The translations under genes were made by a program, and so were the position numbers. A stretch of 26,357 nt of DNA from Lishizhenia sp. (GTDB lineage Bacteria; Bacteroidota; Bacteroidia; Flavobacteriales_D; Crocinitomicaceae), in assembly GCA_007117055.1 (NCBI GenBank), contig SKHH01000180.1, positions 1 to 26,357 of the forward strand, given 5' to 3'. The notes below the pieces were generated by a model. The model saw only the letters and a list, made by a program, of their open reading frames with translations. It was not told the DNA's origin and did not search any database. Positions 1-8,942 of the stretch are shown here, one piece after another; the stretch's first letter is position 1; every line of letters starts with the position of its first letter.

Positions 1-2132
1 TAGTCTCCATCAAATTCCTGATAAGCCTCGTCGATAGAATCCGTCTCTGCTTCCGAGAAATAATCGTAAATTTCTTCTTGATTATCCTCATCCAAAATCT
101 CGTCGATGTAGTAATTAATATTTACTCTCGTACCAGACTGCACAATCATTTCTATCTCTTCAATTATTTCATGTAATTCTTTTCCTTGCGACTTTCCAAT
201 GTCTTCCAATGGCAACTTCCTATCAATGTTTTGAATTAATTGAACTTTAAGTCCTGATTTATTAACTAATGACTTCACCACCATATCTTGTGGTCGTTCA
301 ATTTCATTTTGCTCAACATAGTCATTGATAAGCGCTACAAAGGGACGCCCATAACGCTTTGCTTTCCCTAATCCAACCCCTTGAATATTGGTGAGTTCTT
401 CTATTGAAATCGGGTATTGAAAACACATGTCTTTCAAACTACTTTCCTGAAAAATCACAAACGGAGGGATGTTTTGCTCTTTTGACAACTGCTTACGCAA
501 ATCTAAAAGGGCTTGATACAACGGCTCGTCAAAAGCATCTTTCGTTCCTATATTACTAATGATTGTTTCGTCATCCGCACTTGAATAATCATGTTCTTTA
601 ACAAGAGTAAAACTTTTCGGATTACTAATAAAATCATGTCCTCGTTCAGTCATTTTTAAAATTCCGTAAGTCTCAATATCTTTTGAAATCAATCCAGCAA
701 CTAGACACTGACGAACCACTGCATTCCAAAAGATAGTGTCTTTATCTTTACCAATTCCAAAACTATTCAGTTCATCGTGTTTATAAGAAACAATTTCAGA
801 AGTTTTTTCACCCGCTATAAATGCACAAAGGTGTTTTACGCGTTGCATCTCTTTTAGTTCAATGATAGCATTTAAGACTTTTAAGACATCCTCTTTTCCT
901 TCGGTTTTTTCTCTTGGATACTTACAATTATCGCACATGTCAGTACATTTCGAATCGTCGTATTCCTCACCGAAATAATGCAATAAATATTTTCTTCTAC
1001 AAATGGAAGCTTCAGCATAACTCACAATTTCAAACAACAATTGCCTGCCGATCTCTTGTTCTGCTATAGGCTTTCCTTGTAAGAATTTTTCCAATTTTTC
1101 AATATCCTTGTACGAATAAAAAGCCACACACTCGCCTTCTCCTCCATCTCTACCGGCCCTACCCGTCTCTTGATAATAGCTCTCCAACGATTTGGGAATA
1201 TCGTGGTGAATCACAAATCGTACATCTGGTTTATCGATACCCATTCCAAAAGCAATAGTTGCAACAATCACATCTACTTCTTCCATAAGGAATTGATCTT
1301 GATGAAGTCCTCTAGTCGCAGCATCCATTCCTGCGTGATAAGCTAGCGCACTGATTCCATTTACTTGCAGCAATTCCGCCAGTTGTTCCACTTTTTTTCT
1401 GCTCAAGCAATAAATAATCCCTGATTTACCTTTTTGTTTACGGATATACTTAATTATTTCCTTTTCTACATCTTTCTTAGGTCGAACTTCATAATACAAA
1501 TTATCTCTGTTGAATGACGCCTTATACACTTTAGCGTCTAACATATTCAGATTTTTTTGTATATCTTGTTGAACTTTAGGTGTAGCAGTCGCAGTAAGTG
1601 CAATAATAGGCACATTAGATATCGCTTCAAAGATCTCTCTAAGTCTGCGGTATTCTGGTCTAAAATCGTGACCCCATTCTGAAATACAATGCGCTTCGTC
1701 TATGGCAAAAAACGATATTTTAACAGAAGTAAAGAAATCAATATTGGCTTGTTTTGTGAGTGATTCAGGAGCAACATAAAGTAATTTAGTCTTACCGGCA
1801 GTAATGTCTGATTTTACTTTATTAATATCCGTTTTAGAAAGTGAACTATTCAATACATGCGCCACAGAGTCCTCTTCAGAAACATTTCTAATGGCATCCA
1901 CTTGATTTTTCATCAAGGCAATAAGAGGAGAAACAATAATTGCAGTTCCTTCTGAAAGTAGAGCAGGCAACTGATAACACATTGACTTACCACCTCCTGT
2001 AGGCATTATGACAAACGTATTGTTTCCTGCCAGAATATTTGTAATAATCGCTTCTTGATCACCTCGAAACTTGTCGTATCCGAAGTATTTTCGTAGCGCG
2101 CGGTTTAATTCTGTTAATTCACTTACTGCCAT
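1..2132 (-). CDS. recQ: ATP-dependent DNA helicase RecQ (3' end cut by the window edge)
   Basis: RecQ is a superfamily 2, 3'-to-5' DNA helicase acting in recombination and replication-fork repair. I translated 710 residues from an ATG at 2132. Walker A TGGGKS is at about residues 45-50 and the DEAH box (AIDEAHCIS) at about 145-148. Later come the helicase motif around QETGRAGRDG and the zinc-binding cysteines of the RecQ-Ct region (ICRRKYLLHYFG, then CTDMCDNC). An HRDC-like domain follows (FDEPLYQALLDLRKQL to roughly NDYVEQ), then an acidic C-terminal part. Bacteroidota RecQ proteins are about 730 residues, so only some 20 residues should be missing beyond base 1. The gene is separated from the upstream yqeY by 256 bases containing a terminator, so it is probably its own unit. 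The family call is very secure. Confidence 0.95.
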   Translation of the reverse strand, partial: MAVSELTELNRALRKYFGYDKFRGDQEAIITNILAGNNTFVIMPTGGGKSMCYQLPALLSEGTAIIVSPLIALMKNQVDAIRNVSEEDSVAHVLNSSLSKTDINKVKSDITAGKTKLLYVAPESLTKQANIDFFTSVKISFFAIDEAHCISEWGHDFRPEYRRLREIFEAISNVPIIALTATATPKVQQDIQKNLNMLDAKVYKASFNRDNLYYEVRPKKDVEKEIIKYIRKQKGKSGIIYCLSRKKVEQLAELLQVNGISALAYHAGMDAATRGLHQDQFLMEEVDVIVATIAFGMGIDKPDVRFVIHHDIPKSLESYYQETGRAGRDGGEGECVAFYSYKDIEKLEKFLQGKPIAEQEIGRQLLFEIVSYAEASICRRKYLLHYFGEEYDDSKCTDMCDNCKYPREKTEGKEDVLKVLNAIIELKEMQRVKHLCAFIAGEKTSEIVSYKHDELNSFGIGKDKDTIFWNAVVRQCLVAGLISKDIETYGILKMTERGHDFISNPKSFTLVKEHDYSSADDETIISNIGTKDAFDEPLYQALLDLRKQLSKEQNIPPFVIFQESSLKDMCFQYPISIEELTNIQGVGLGKAKRYGRPFVALINDYVEQNEIERPQDMVVKSLVNKSGLKVQLIQNIDRKLPLEDIGKSQGKELHEIIEEIEMIVQSGTRVNINYYIDEILDEDNQEEIYDYFSEAETDSIDEAYQEFDGD

Positions 2133-2177
2133 ATATTTATTGATTTTCTCACTTAAAGATATAAAAAATTAAGAGAA

Positions 2178-2185
2178 CGAAGATA
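2178..2185 (-). promoter_or_regulatory. Possible -7 promoter element for recQ
   Basis: On the minus strand this reads TATCTTCG, one base from the Bacteroidota -7 consensus TAnnTTTG, 45 bases before the recQ ATG. I see no TTG or TTTG at the expected 17-19 base distance, so it is only a candidate. The rest of the 2133-2388 gap is AT-rich with no gene that I can recognise. Confidence 0.3.
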
Positions 2186-2290
2186 ATTAATATAAAAATT
2201 ACAGCTAATTGAAACGAAAATCATTTTTTAATTGTTAGACAAACAGGGTCTAATTCAAGTCAAATCAGCCGATTATTTGTGACGAATAGA

Positions 2291-2325
2291 AAATAAAAAG
2301 TGCGCAAATGAAACATTTACGCACT
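2291..2325 (-). terminator. Rho-independent terminator after the dcw operon
   Basis: On the minus strand a 12-base stem (AGTGCGTAAATG pairing with CATTTGCGCACT, one G-U pair) closes a 3-base loop and is followed by TTTTATTT. The G-U pair is a C-A mismatch when read on the plus strand, and the T-run lies on the minus side, so the element terminates minus-strand transcription. It lies about 63 bases past the yqeY stop and closes the mraZ-to-yqeY operon, isolating recQ. Confidence 0.88.
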
Positions 2326-2388
2326 ATAAATTAACTGTACTATAAAATAGTTGATTATTATATCAACTTGAAAATAAACTATTACCTA

Positions 2389-2835
2389 CTAATTAAGCAA
2401 AGCTTTAACGACTTGAGCAATTAACTTTCCATCTGCTTTACCAGCTAATTGCTGAGAAAGTAACCCCATCACCTTACCCATGTCTTTGGGAGAATTTGCT
2501 CCTATCTTGTGAATAGCTACTTTGGCAGCCTCTATGATTTCATCCTCTGACATCATTTTCGGCATATAATATTCAATGATCTTTGCTTGAAAAAGCTCTT
2601 CATCCGCCAAATCTTGCCTTCCTTGTTCCACGTATAATGTATAAGTGTCCATACGTTGTTTATGCAACTTCATGATGATTTTATTCTCTGTAGCTTCATC
2701 TATTTCACCTCCACTACCGGAAGTTGCTTCCAAGAGTAATTTAGATTTAATATCTCTCAACGCTGCGAGCTTTTCTTTCTCTCGCGCTTTCATTGCATCT
2801 TTTATATCCTGATTTATTTTTTCTGTAAGACTCAT
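2389..2835 (-). CDS. GatB/YqeY domain protein
   Basis: This 148-residue protein belongs to the YqeY family, which resembles the C-terminal tRNA-contacting domain of the GatB subunit of tRNA-dependent amidotransferase. Its exact role is not settled; an involvement in translation or tRNA metabolism is inferred from the GatB similarity. Family features seen are the N-terminal helix with MKAREKEKLAALRDIKS, the central TENKIIMKLHKQR segment and the C-terminal PKDMGKVMGLLSQQLAGKADGK. Length is normal for the family. The ATG lies 2 bases after the ftsZ stop, so it is translated from the division operon, and it is the last gene before the terminator. Its place behind ftsZ is common in flavobacteria. 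Confidence 0.93.
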   Translation of the reverse strand: MSLTEKINQDIKDAMKAREKEKLAALRDIKSKLLLEATSGSGGEIDEATENKIIMKLHKQRMDTYTLYVEQGRQDLADEELFQAKIIEYYMPKMMSEDEIIEAAKVAIHKIGANSPKDMGKVMGLLSQQLAGKADGKLIAQVVKALLN

Positions 2836-2837
2836 AC

Positions 2838-4385
2838 TTAATCTACATTATCGTGTAAGAAAGAATTTGAACTTCTCAATGAATTCTGATCATCATCGCC
2901 TTTTGTTATCTCAAATCGTGATATATTGTCACGTGTTGATGGCGTTTCATCTTCTAAATGAATTTTTCGACGACGGAAAGCAGGCTCTTTCTCTAACTCG
3001 GTCAAACCATCAGCGCTTTTAATTTGAGCTGTATACTGCTGAATACGCTCTAATCTTTCCTGTTGTTTGCGTTGCTTTTCCTCAGGAGAAAGTTGATTTT
3101 CATAATTTACGCTACTATTATCATCAGCCTCATCTTCTAAGGTGTATTTCTTAATCTCAACTTCTTCTGATTTATCTTCTCTTGCTTCAGTATCCTGGGC
3201 TCTATTATCTACGACTTCTTTTTCAACCGCAGGTTGCACCTCCCAATTATAAGTATTTACTGGCTCATCTTTTGGTTCGGATGAATTCGACTTAATAAAT
3301 GGTTCATCTTTTTGAGTTTCCTCAGAAGTTGATGTAGGTTTTTCAAGTTTATCAGTGATTTCCACCCTTGAATCAGACTCCAATACCTGCACCTTTTTTT
3401 CAGGCGCTTTTTCAAAACCCGTAATTGGAGTTTGAGTGAAGCCCGTTGCAATTATCGTAACACTTAATGCGTCCCCTAAAGCTTCATCATAACCATGTCC
3501 CCAAATAACATCTGCTGTAGAACCAGCTTCATCTTGAATGTAGTCGGTAATATCAGAAATTTCATCCATTAGCACCTCCTTATCTCCATACGTAATGTTT
3601 AACAATACGTATTTCGCGCCTTCGATATCGTTGTCATTCAACAACGGCGAATTTAATGCCTCTTGAACAGCCTTCATTGCTCTATTATCGCCTTCAGCAT
3701 AAGCAGAACCCATAATTGCGTTGCCAGAGTCTTTCATAACGGTATTCACGTCGTTAAAATCAACGTTAATTGCACCTGTAACAGAAATTACTTCTGCAAT
3801 TCCTTTTGCTGCAATGGTTAACACGTCATCTGCTTGAGCAAAAGCATTTCCTAACGTTAAATTCCCCGATATTTCACGAAGGCGTTCATTATTAATTACA
3901 AGTAAAGTATCTACACTTTCCCTCATATTCGCCAAACCTTCTTCGGCTTGCTGTCTTCTTTTACGTCCTTCAAAGTTAAAAGGAACCGTTACAATTCCAA
4001 CAGTTAAAATCCCAAGTTCACGAGCTATTCTTGCAATAACTGGCGCAGCTCCTGTCCCCGTTCCACCGCCCATTCCAGCAGTCACAAAAACCATTTTAGT
4101 ATTTTTAGAAAGCAAATCTCTGATTTCGTCAATATTTTCTGTCGCCGCATTCATTCCGATTTCAGGAATAGATCCAGCTCCACGCCCTTCTGTTAAAGAG
4201 GGTCCAAGTTGAATTTTAAATGGTACAGGCGAAATATCAAGCGCTTGACGATCAGTGTTACATACAATAAAGTCAACACCTTTAATACCTTGGTTATACA
4301 TGTGGTTTACAGCGTTTCCGCCTCCACCTCCAACACCAATTACCTTAATAATTGATGATTGATCTTTAGGGATATCAAATTCCAT
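2838..4385 (-). CDS. ftsZ: Cell division protein FtsZ, with long C-terminal linker
   Basis: FtsZ is the tubulin-like GTPase that forms the cytokinetic ring on the inner face of the membrane. The protein has 515 residues. The N-terminal GTPase has GVGGGGGNAVN (about 17-27), the tubulin signature GMGGGTGTGAA (about 104-114) and the T7 catalytic loop NVDFNDV (about 207-213). The globular part ends near residue 320. A charged, low-complexity linker of about 145 residues follows, rich in Glu, Lys, Asp and Ser. The conserved C-terminal peptide is EPAFRRRKIHL (about 467-477), the usual docking site for FtsA. Unusually, about 38 residues follow that peptide. Typical FtsZ proteins of Proteobacteria are about 380 residues; the extra length is all linker and tail. 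It sits 23 bases after ftsA in the operon. Confidence 0.98.
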   Translation of the reverse strand: MEFDIPKDQSSIIKVIGVGGGGGNAVNHMYNQGIKGVDFIVCNTDRQALDISPVPFKIQLGPSLTEGRGAGSIPEIGMNAATENIDEIRDLLSKNTKMVFVTAGMGGGTGTGAAPVIARIARELGILTVGIVTVPFNFEGRKRRQQAEEGLANMRESVDTLLVINNERLREISGNLTLGNAFAQADDVLTIAAKGIAEVISVTGAINVDFNDVNTVMKDSGNAIMGSAYAEGDNRAMKAVQEALNSPLLNDNDIEGAKYVLLNITYGDKEVLMDEISDITDYIQDEAGSTADVIWGHGYDEALGDALSVTIIATGFTQTPITGFEKAPEKKVQVLESDSRVEITDKLEKPTSTSEETQKDEPFIKSNSSEPKDEPVNTYNWEVQPAVEKEVVDNRAQDTEAREDKSEEVEIKKYTLEDEADDNSSVNYENQLSPEEKQRKQQERLERIQQYTAQIKSADGLTELEKEPAFRRRKIHLEDETPSTRDNISRFEITKGDDDQNSLRSSNSFLHDNVD

Positions 4386-4408
4386 ATTATTTATTTTACA
4401 GTTAATAT

Positions 4409-5677
4409 TTAATAGTCTTCTTCAAAAAAGCTTTTTCCTTTCTCTAACAATTTATCGAAAAACGAACCTTTTGTTTTATTGGAGTGACTTTTCACCGAAA
4501 GTTGAGAGCGCTCCAAACGTGCTTTCGTTTCAAAACCCTTCATTACTAAACCAACACCCGTTGCGTGCATTGGACTCGTTAGTGCTTCATCAATTAAGGA
4601 TGTACCCAAGTGTTCGTTGGGATACCCAATGCGTGTATCCATTCCTGTGATATACTCAAAAAGTTGAGTAATATTTTGCAATTCTGCACCACCACCTGTA
4701 ACAACAATTCCTCCGATAAGTTGCTTTTCGTATCCTGAGTTTTTAATTTCAAAATACACATGTTCAACGATTTCTTCCATTCTAGCTTTAATAATACTAG
4801 CTAAATTGCGAATTGAAATCTCTTTTGGTTCACGACCTCTTAAACCAGGGATGCACACCACCTCATTTTCTTGTCCTTCCATGGTGAGCGCACTACCAAA
4901 TTTTATTTTTAGTTGCTCTGCGTGTCTCTTCATAATGGTGCAGCCTTCCTTAATATCTTCAGTAATAATATTACCTCCGAATGGAATCACAGCTGTATGG
5001 CGGATGATATCATCGTGGAAAATCGCAATATCAGTAGTACCTCCACCAATATCCACCAATACAACACCCGCTTCTCTTTCTTCCTTCGAAAGCACAGCCT
5101 CCGCACTTGCAAGTGGTTCTAAAATCGTTTCTGCCACTTGAAGACCTGCTTTATTCACGCATTTTTGAATGTTTTTTGCTGCGGCAATTCTACCCGTAAT
5201 GATATGGAAGTTTGCTTCTAACCTTACCCCAGACATTCCGATAGGATCCTTAATTCCTTGCTCATTGTCAATAATGTATTCCTGTGGCAAAACATGGATA
5301 ATCTCCTCTCCAGGTTCCATCACCAGTTTATACATGTCTTCAATTAACGCATCAATATCAGATTGAGAAATTTCTTCACTTGTATTCGTTCTTGTATAAA
5401 TCCCTCGGTGTTGGATACTGCTAATATGTTGACCAGCAATACCGACATTTACCACACCAATAGTCAACTCTCCTTCAATTCGATCTTGTGCTTCTTGAAC
5501 AGCCGCCTTGATAGATTGTACTGTTTTTTCAATGTTAGAAACCATACCACGCATCACACCCAGCGATTCGGTTTTACCCATCGATAAAATTTCTATTTTA
5601 CCATGCTCGTTTTTGCGTCCAACAATACAAGCAATTTTCGTGGTTCCAATATCTAGCCCTACAACTATTTCTGACAT
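4409..5677 (-). CDS. ftsA: Cell division protein FtsA
   Basis: FtsA is an actin-fold ATPase that tethers FtsZ filaments to the inner membrane and recruits later division proteins. I place the start at the ATG at 5677, giving 422 residues (MSEIVVGLDIGTTK). The longer frame from 5698 begins with TTG and would overlap ftsQ; the ATG leaves a 4-base gap. Phosphate-1 motif DIGTTK is at about 9-14, phosphate-2 DIGGGTTD at about 209-216, and the adenosine motif VTGGGAEL at about 326-333. The last 20 residues (FFDKLLEKGKSFFEEDY region) can form an amphipathic helix, as expected for the membrane-targeting sequence. It is flanked by ftsQ and ftsZ in the canonical order. Confidence 0.96.
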   Translation of the reverse strand: MSEIVVGLDIGTTKIACIVGRKNEHGKIEILSMGKTESLGVMRGMVSNIEKTVQSIKAAVQEAQDRIEGELTIGVVNVGIAGQHISSIQHRGIYTRTNTSEEISQSDIDALIEDMYKLVMEPGEEIIHVLPQEYIIDNEQGIKDPIGMSGVRLEANFHIITGRIAAAKNIQKCVNKAGLQVAETILEPLASAEAVLSKEEREAGVVLVDIGGGTTDIAIFHDDIIRHTAVIPFGGNIITEDIKEGCTIMKRHAEQLKIKFGSALTMEGQENEVVCIPGLRGREPKEISIRNLASIIKARMEEIVEHVYFEIKNSGYEKQLIGGIVVTGGGAELQNITQLFEYITGMDTRIGYPNEHLGTSLIDEALTSPMHATGVGLVMKGFETKARLERSQLSVKSHSNKTKGSFFDKLLEKGKSFFEEDY

Positions 5678-5681
5678 GTCT

Positions 5682-6476
5682 TTATTTTTTCTTTGCAACT
5701 ATTTGATCCTTAAATTTCAAATTTACCGTGTGGTATTTACCCCAACCTTCATAAGGAATTACTTCTTTGTAGAATGTGGTTAATTTGTTAAATTTTTCAA
5801 CCACTTCGTCGTATGAAGTAGCATTCCCTAAAATGATTTTATGATACCCTATTCTCGGAATTAAGATAAATCCATCTTCTTCGGAATAATGCATTTGCAC
5901 AATAAGAGCATCATAAAACGCACTATTACAAACATACTTTGAAATCAAATAACTATCACGTAAAGGTGAGATAGTTATCAAACTGTCATTGTTAATTATT
6001 TCTCTGGTTCTTCTTCCGTTCCAGTGATTTGATTTTAAGCCCGTTACAGACAGTATCCTCGGTCGTATACCTGACGTTACCCACATTGCTTTTCCTCGAC
6101 TATCAATATAGAACTGATCGCTGTCCTCTGGAATAACGCGCAATATCGGTTTTCTCAACAGCACATCTAAGTGCCACCTTCCACTTAACTCCATGAAAAC
6201 CTGTACTTTTTCAATTTCATTGAGTGCCAGCAGGTAAGACTCAATTTGTTTTAAATCAACATTTTTTCGCTGAATACTATCGTAATATAAATTAGTACTT
6301 TTCAAGGCTTGAATCAACTCCATTTCATTTAACAATGCAATAGAATTTTGAGTATCCAAATGCACTGTGGGACGATGTAAGTACTTTTCTTGCTGTTGTT
6401 TTCGAGAATAAAACCACAAGGTCACGCTGGACACACAAATGACTATGAGCATCACTATTTTAATCCATTTTCTCAT
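5682..6476 (-). CDS. ftsQ: Cell division protein FtsQ/DivIB-like
   Basis: FtsQ is a bitopic inner-membrane protein that links early and late divisome proteins through FtsB and FtsL in the periplasm. This 264-residue protein has one N-terminal membrane helix (about residues 5-23, KIVMLIVICVSSVTLWFY) and a periplasmic domain of about 240 residues. FtsQ proteins are poorly conserved, so the call rests on topology, length, the segment IEKVQVFMELSGRWHLDVLLRKPILRV resembling the POTRA/beta junction, and position between murC and ftsA. Its ATG overlaps the murC stop by 4 bases, indicating translational coupling. Confidence 0.88.
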   Translation of the reverse strand: MRKWIKIVMLIVICVSSVTLWFYSRKQQQEKYLHRPTVHLDTQNSIALLNEMELIQALKSTNLYYDSIQRKNVDLKQIESYLLALNEIEKVQVFMELSGRWHLDVLLRKPILRVIPEDSDQFYIDSRGKAMWVTSGIRPRILSVTGLKSNHWNGRRTREIINNDSLITISPLRDSYLISKYVCNSAFYDALIVQMHYSEEDGFILIPRIGYHKIILGNATSYDEVVEKFNKLTTFYKEVIPYEGWGKYHTVNLKFKDQIVAKKK

Positions 6477-7837
6477 GACAACAGATTTTTAATCGGTTCT
6501 ATACATTGATCAATATTTCCCGCTCCTATCGTTAAAATAACTTCATTTTCAGAAACAGAAAGCCGCTCCAACAAACTTAACTGGTCTACTAATTCTTTAT
6601 TCGAGTGATTGATCTTTTCAATGAGCACCTCACTTGAAACACCCTCGATTGGCTTTTCCCTTGCTGGATAAATCGGTAACAACATCACCTTATCTAATTG
6701 ACTTAATTCCAACGCAAAATCATCCATAAAATCTTTTGTTCGAGAGAAAAGATGGGGTTGAAAAACTCCTGTGATTTTTCGATTCGGATAAAGCATACGA
6801 ACCGAACTAATGAGTTGTTTGATAGCTGACGGATGATGGGCATAGTCATCTATAAAAATAAGCTCATCGGATTTAATATGATACTCAAACCTTCGCTTCA
6901 CTCCTTCAAATGAAGCCAACCCTTTTCGGATTTGTTGTTCTGTCAATCCTATATTTACTCCCAAAGCAATTACTGCTGTAGCGTTTTCGGCATTATGAAA
7001 CCCAGGTATACCTAACTCTATATTTTTCCAACGTCCCAACGGAGTTTCTACATCAAAGCTGAATGTTTCATTTTCAAAATAGTGATTCAGGATTTTATAT
7101 TGATTATCATCATGCTCAGCAATTCCATAACGAATAATTTTCGCTATTCCTTGAACATCCACAGAATTTTCTACAACCAATATTCCCTCTTGCACCACTT
7201 TCTTGCTGTAATCATTAAAAGCCTGTTTCAGTTCCTCATGATTATCATAAATATCTAGGTGATCTGCATCAGTAGAAGTAATAATAGACGCATAAGGAGA
7301 AAGGTGTAAAAACGATCTATCAAATTCGTCCGCCTCAACAATAATCCATTTCGGATCTGAATGCAACAACAAGTTTGACTGAAAATTTGTACTTATTCCA
7401 CCAAGAAAAGCGGTACATGGAATATTATTACAATTTAAAACATGCGCTAAAAGTGTTGATGTGGTTGTTTTTCCATGCGTCCCAGCCACTGCTAAACAAG
7501 GAGAATTTTTACTAATAATTCCCAGTAACTCCGCTCGTTTGATTAACGTATAGTTTTGTGAAATCAAAAATTGATACTCTTCGTGTTCTTTAGGAATAGC
7601 GGGAGTGTAGACGATAAGCGTTCGTTCCTTAGAAGAAAAATGATTAACCACTTCATTACCTGTATCGTTGTAAGAAACCGAAATCCCTTCATTTACTAAA
7701 GCTTTAGTAAGATGTGTTTCTGTTTTGTCATAGCCCAACACACGAAAACCCTGTGAATGAAAATAGCGCGCAAGAGCAGACATTCCAATACCCCCAATAC
7801 CTAGAAAATATAACACCTCAATGTTTTCTAATTTCAT
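6473..7837 (-). CDS. murC: UDP-N-acetylmuramate--L-alanine ligase MurC
   Basis: MurC is the cytoplasmic ligase that adds the first amino acid, L-alanine, to UDP-N-acetylmuramic acid using ATP. The 454-residue protein has the N-terminal Rossmann motif FLGIGGIGMSALA (about 11-23), the Mur-ligase P-loop AGTHGKTTT (about 118-126), EADEFDRSF in the central domain, and DDYAHHPSAIK plus the C-terminal QPHLFSRT segment of the ligase third domain. AGTHGKTTT and DDYAHHP separate MurC from MurD and MurE; Mpl is a paralog with similar motifs, but it is normally outside dcw clusters. The ATG follows the murG stop by 4 bases. Confidence 0.97.
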   Translation of the reverse strand: MKLENIEVLYFLGIGGIGMSALARYFHSQGFRVLGYDKTETHLTKALVNEGISVSYNDTGNEVVNHFSSKERTLIVYTPAIPKEHEEYQFLISQNYTLIKRAELLGIISKNSPCLAVAGTHGKTTTSTLLAHVLNCNNIPCTAFLGGISTNFQSNLLLHSDPKWIIVEADEFDRSFLHLSPYASIITSTDADHLDIYDNHEELKQAFNDYSKKVVQEGILVVENSVDVQGIAKIIRYGIAEHDDNQYKILNHYFENETFSFDVETPLGRWKNIELGIPGFHNAENATAVIALGVNIGLTEQQIRKGLASFEGVKRRFEYHIKSDELIFIDDYAHHPSAIKQLISSVRMLYPNRKITGVFQPHLFSRTKDFMDDFALELSQLDKVMLLPIYPAREKPIEGVSSEVLIEKINHSNKELVDQLSLLERLSVSENEVILTIGAGNIDQCIEPIKNLLS

Positions 7838-7841
7838 ACTG

Positions 7842-8936
7842 CTATTTTACTAACGATACAATCGTTTCAACAATTTTCTCTGCTGCACTTGGTGCCGCCA
7901 TCTCTTTAATGTTTTTACTTAAATTATTCAATAGTTCCTGATTTTGAATCGTATCTAGCATCGTAGGGACTAATTTTTCTTGGCCTTCAATATCAGGAAT
8001 AAGTATCGCCGCATCCTTAGAAGATAACGCCAATGCATTTTTTGTTTGGTGGTCTTCCGCTACATTCGGAGAAGGAATCAAAATAGCAGGCTTTTCAACT
8101 AAGGTCAGCTCAGACACAGCAATTGCCCCTGCACGAGACACGACCAAGTCAGCGCATGCGTAAGCGAAATCCATCCTACTAATGAATTGTGTAAACACTA
8201 TGCCATCTAGATTAGTGTTCTTTAACTCCACTTTCAACGATTCAAATTGTGTTTTTCCAGTTTGCCAAATAAGTTGAACTTGTTTTTCTTGAAAAATTTT
8301 CAATTTCGTTTTCAAGCAATTATTTAAGCTCTGTGCACCTAAACTTCCACCTATAACCAATATGGTTTTCTTAGATGAGTCCAATTTAAAAAAGGAAAAA
8401 GCCTCTACTCGTTTATCCTTAATATTAACCATTTCTTCACGCACAGGGTTTCCTGTAAATACAATTTTCTCTTTCGGAAAAAACTTTTCCATGCCCTCAT
8501 AAGCAACACAAACCTTCGCAACTTTATCACCAAGTAATTTATTGGTTTTACCTGCAAATGAGTTTTGTTCCTGTATCAATGTTGGAATCTTCAGCATCGT
8601 TGCCATTTGCAAAGTAGGTCCACTAGCATAACCTCCAACCCCAATTACTACTTCTGGTTGAAACTTTTTGATTATACGATAAGCTAAAAACAAAGACTTC
8701 GCAATTTTCCAGGGGAGCAGGAAATTTGAAAAACTTAATTTTCGTTGGAATCCGCGAATAGGAAGACCTTTAATCACATACCCTGCGGCAGGAACCTTTT
8801 CCATTTCCATTTTACCCACTGCTCCAATAAAAAGAATATCTATATCAGGAAATTTCTTTTTAAGTGTATTTGCTATGGCTATAGCTGGAAAAATATGACC
8901 ACCTGTTCCTCCTCCTGAAATAATTACTTTTTTCAT
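7842..8936 (-). CDS. murG: Lipid II-forming GlcNAc transferase MurG
   Basis: MurG is a membrane-associated GT28 glycosyltransferase that transfers GlcNAc from UDP-GlcNAc to lipid I, giving lipid II. The 364-residue protein has the glycine-rich motif SGGGTGGHIFPA near the N-terminus (about 7-18), the conserved GVGGYASGP and QEQNSFAGKTNKLL segments of the acceptor domain, GGSLGAQSLN at the start of the C-terminal domain, and the donor-site VSRAGAIAVSELTLVEKPAILIPSP segment. Length is normal. It lies 6 bases after ftsW and 4 before murC, so its product acts beside the flippase/polymerase encoded upstream. Confidence 0.97.
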   Translation of the reverse strand: MKKVIISGGGTGGHIFPAIAIANTLKKKFPDIDILFIGAVGKMEMEKVPAAGYVIKGLPIRGFQRKLSFSNFLLPWKIAKSLFLAYRIIKKFQPEVVIGVGGYASGPTLQMATMLKIPTLIQEQNSFAGKTNKLLGDKVAKVCVAYEGMEKFFPKEKIVFTGNPVREEMVNIKDKRVEAFSFFKLDSSKKTILVIGGSLGAQSLNNCLKTKLKIFQEKQVQLIWQTGKTQFESLKVELKNTNLDGIVFTQFISRMDFAYACADLVVSRAGAIAVSELTLVEKPAILIPSPNVAEDHQTKNALALSSKDAAILIPDIEGQEKLVPTMLDTIQNQELLNNLSKNIKEMAAPSAAEKIVETIVSLVK

Positions 8937-8942
8937 TTTCTT

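Noticed and set aside
4806..5783. Several plus-strand open frames opposite ftsA and ftsQ
   Set aside because: They are antisense to well-supported genes, show no family motifs and have unlikely composition.
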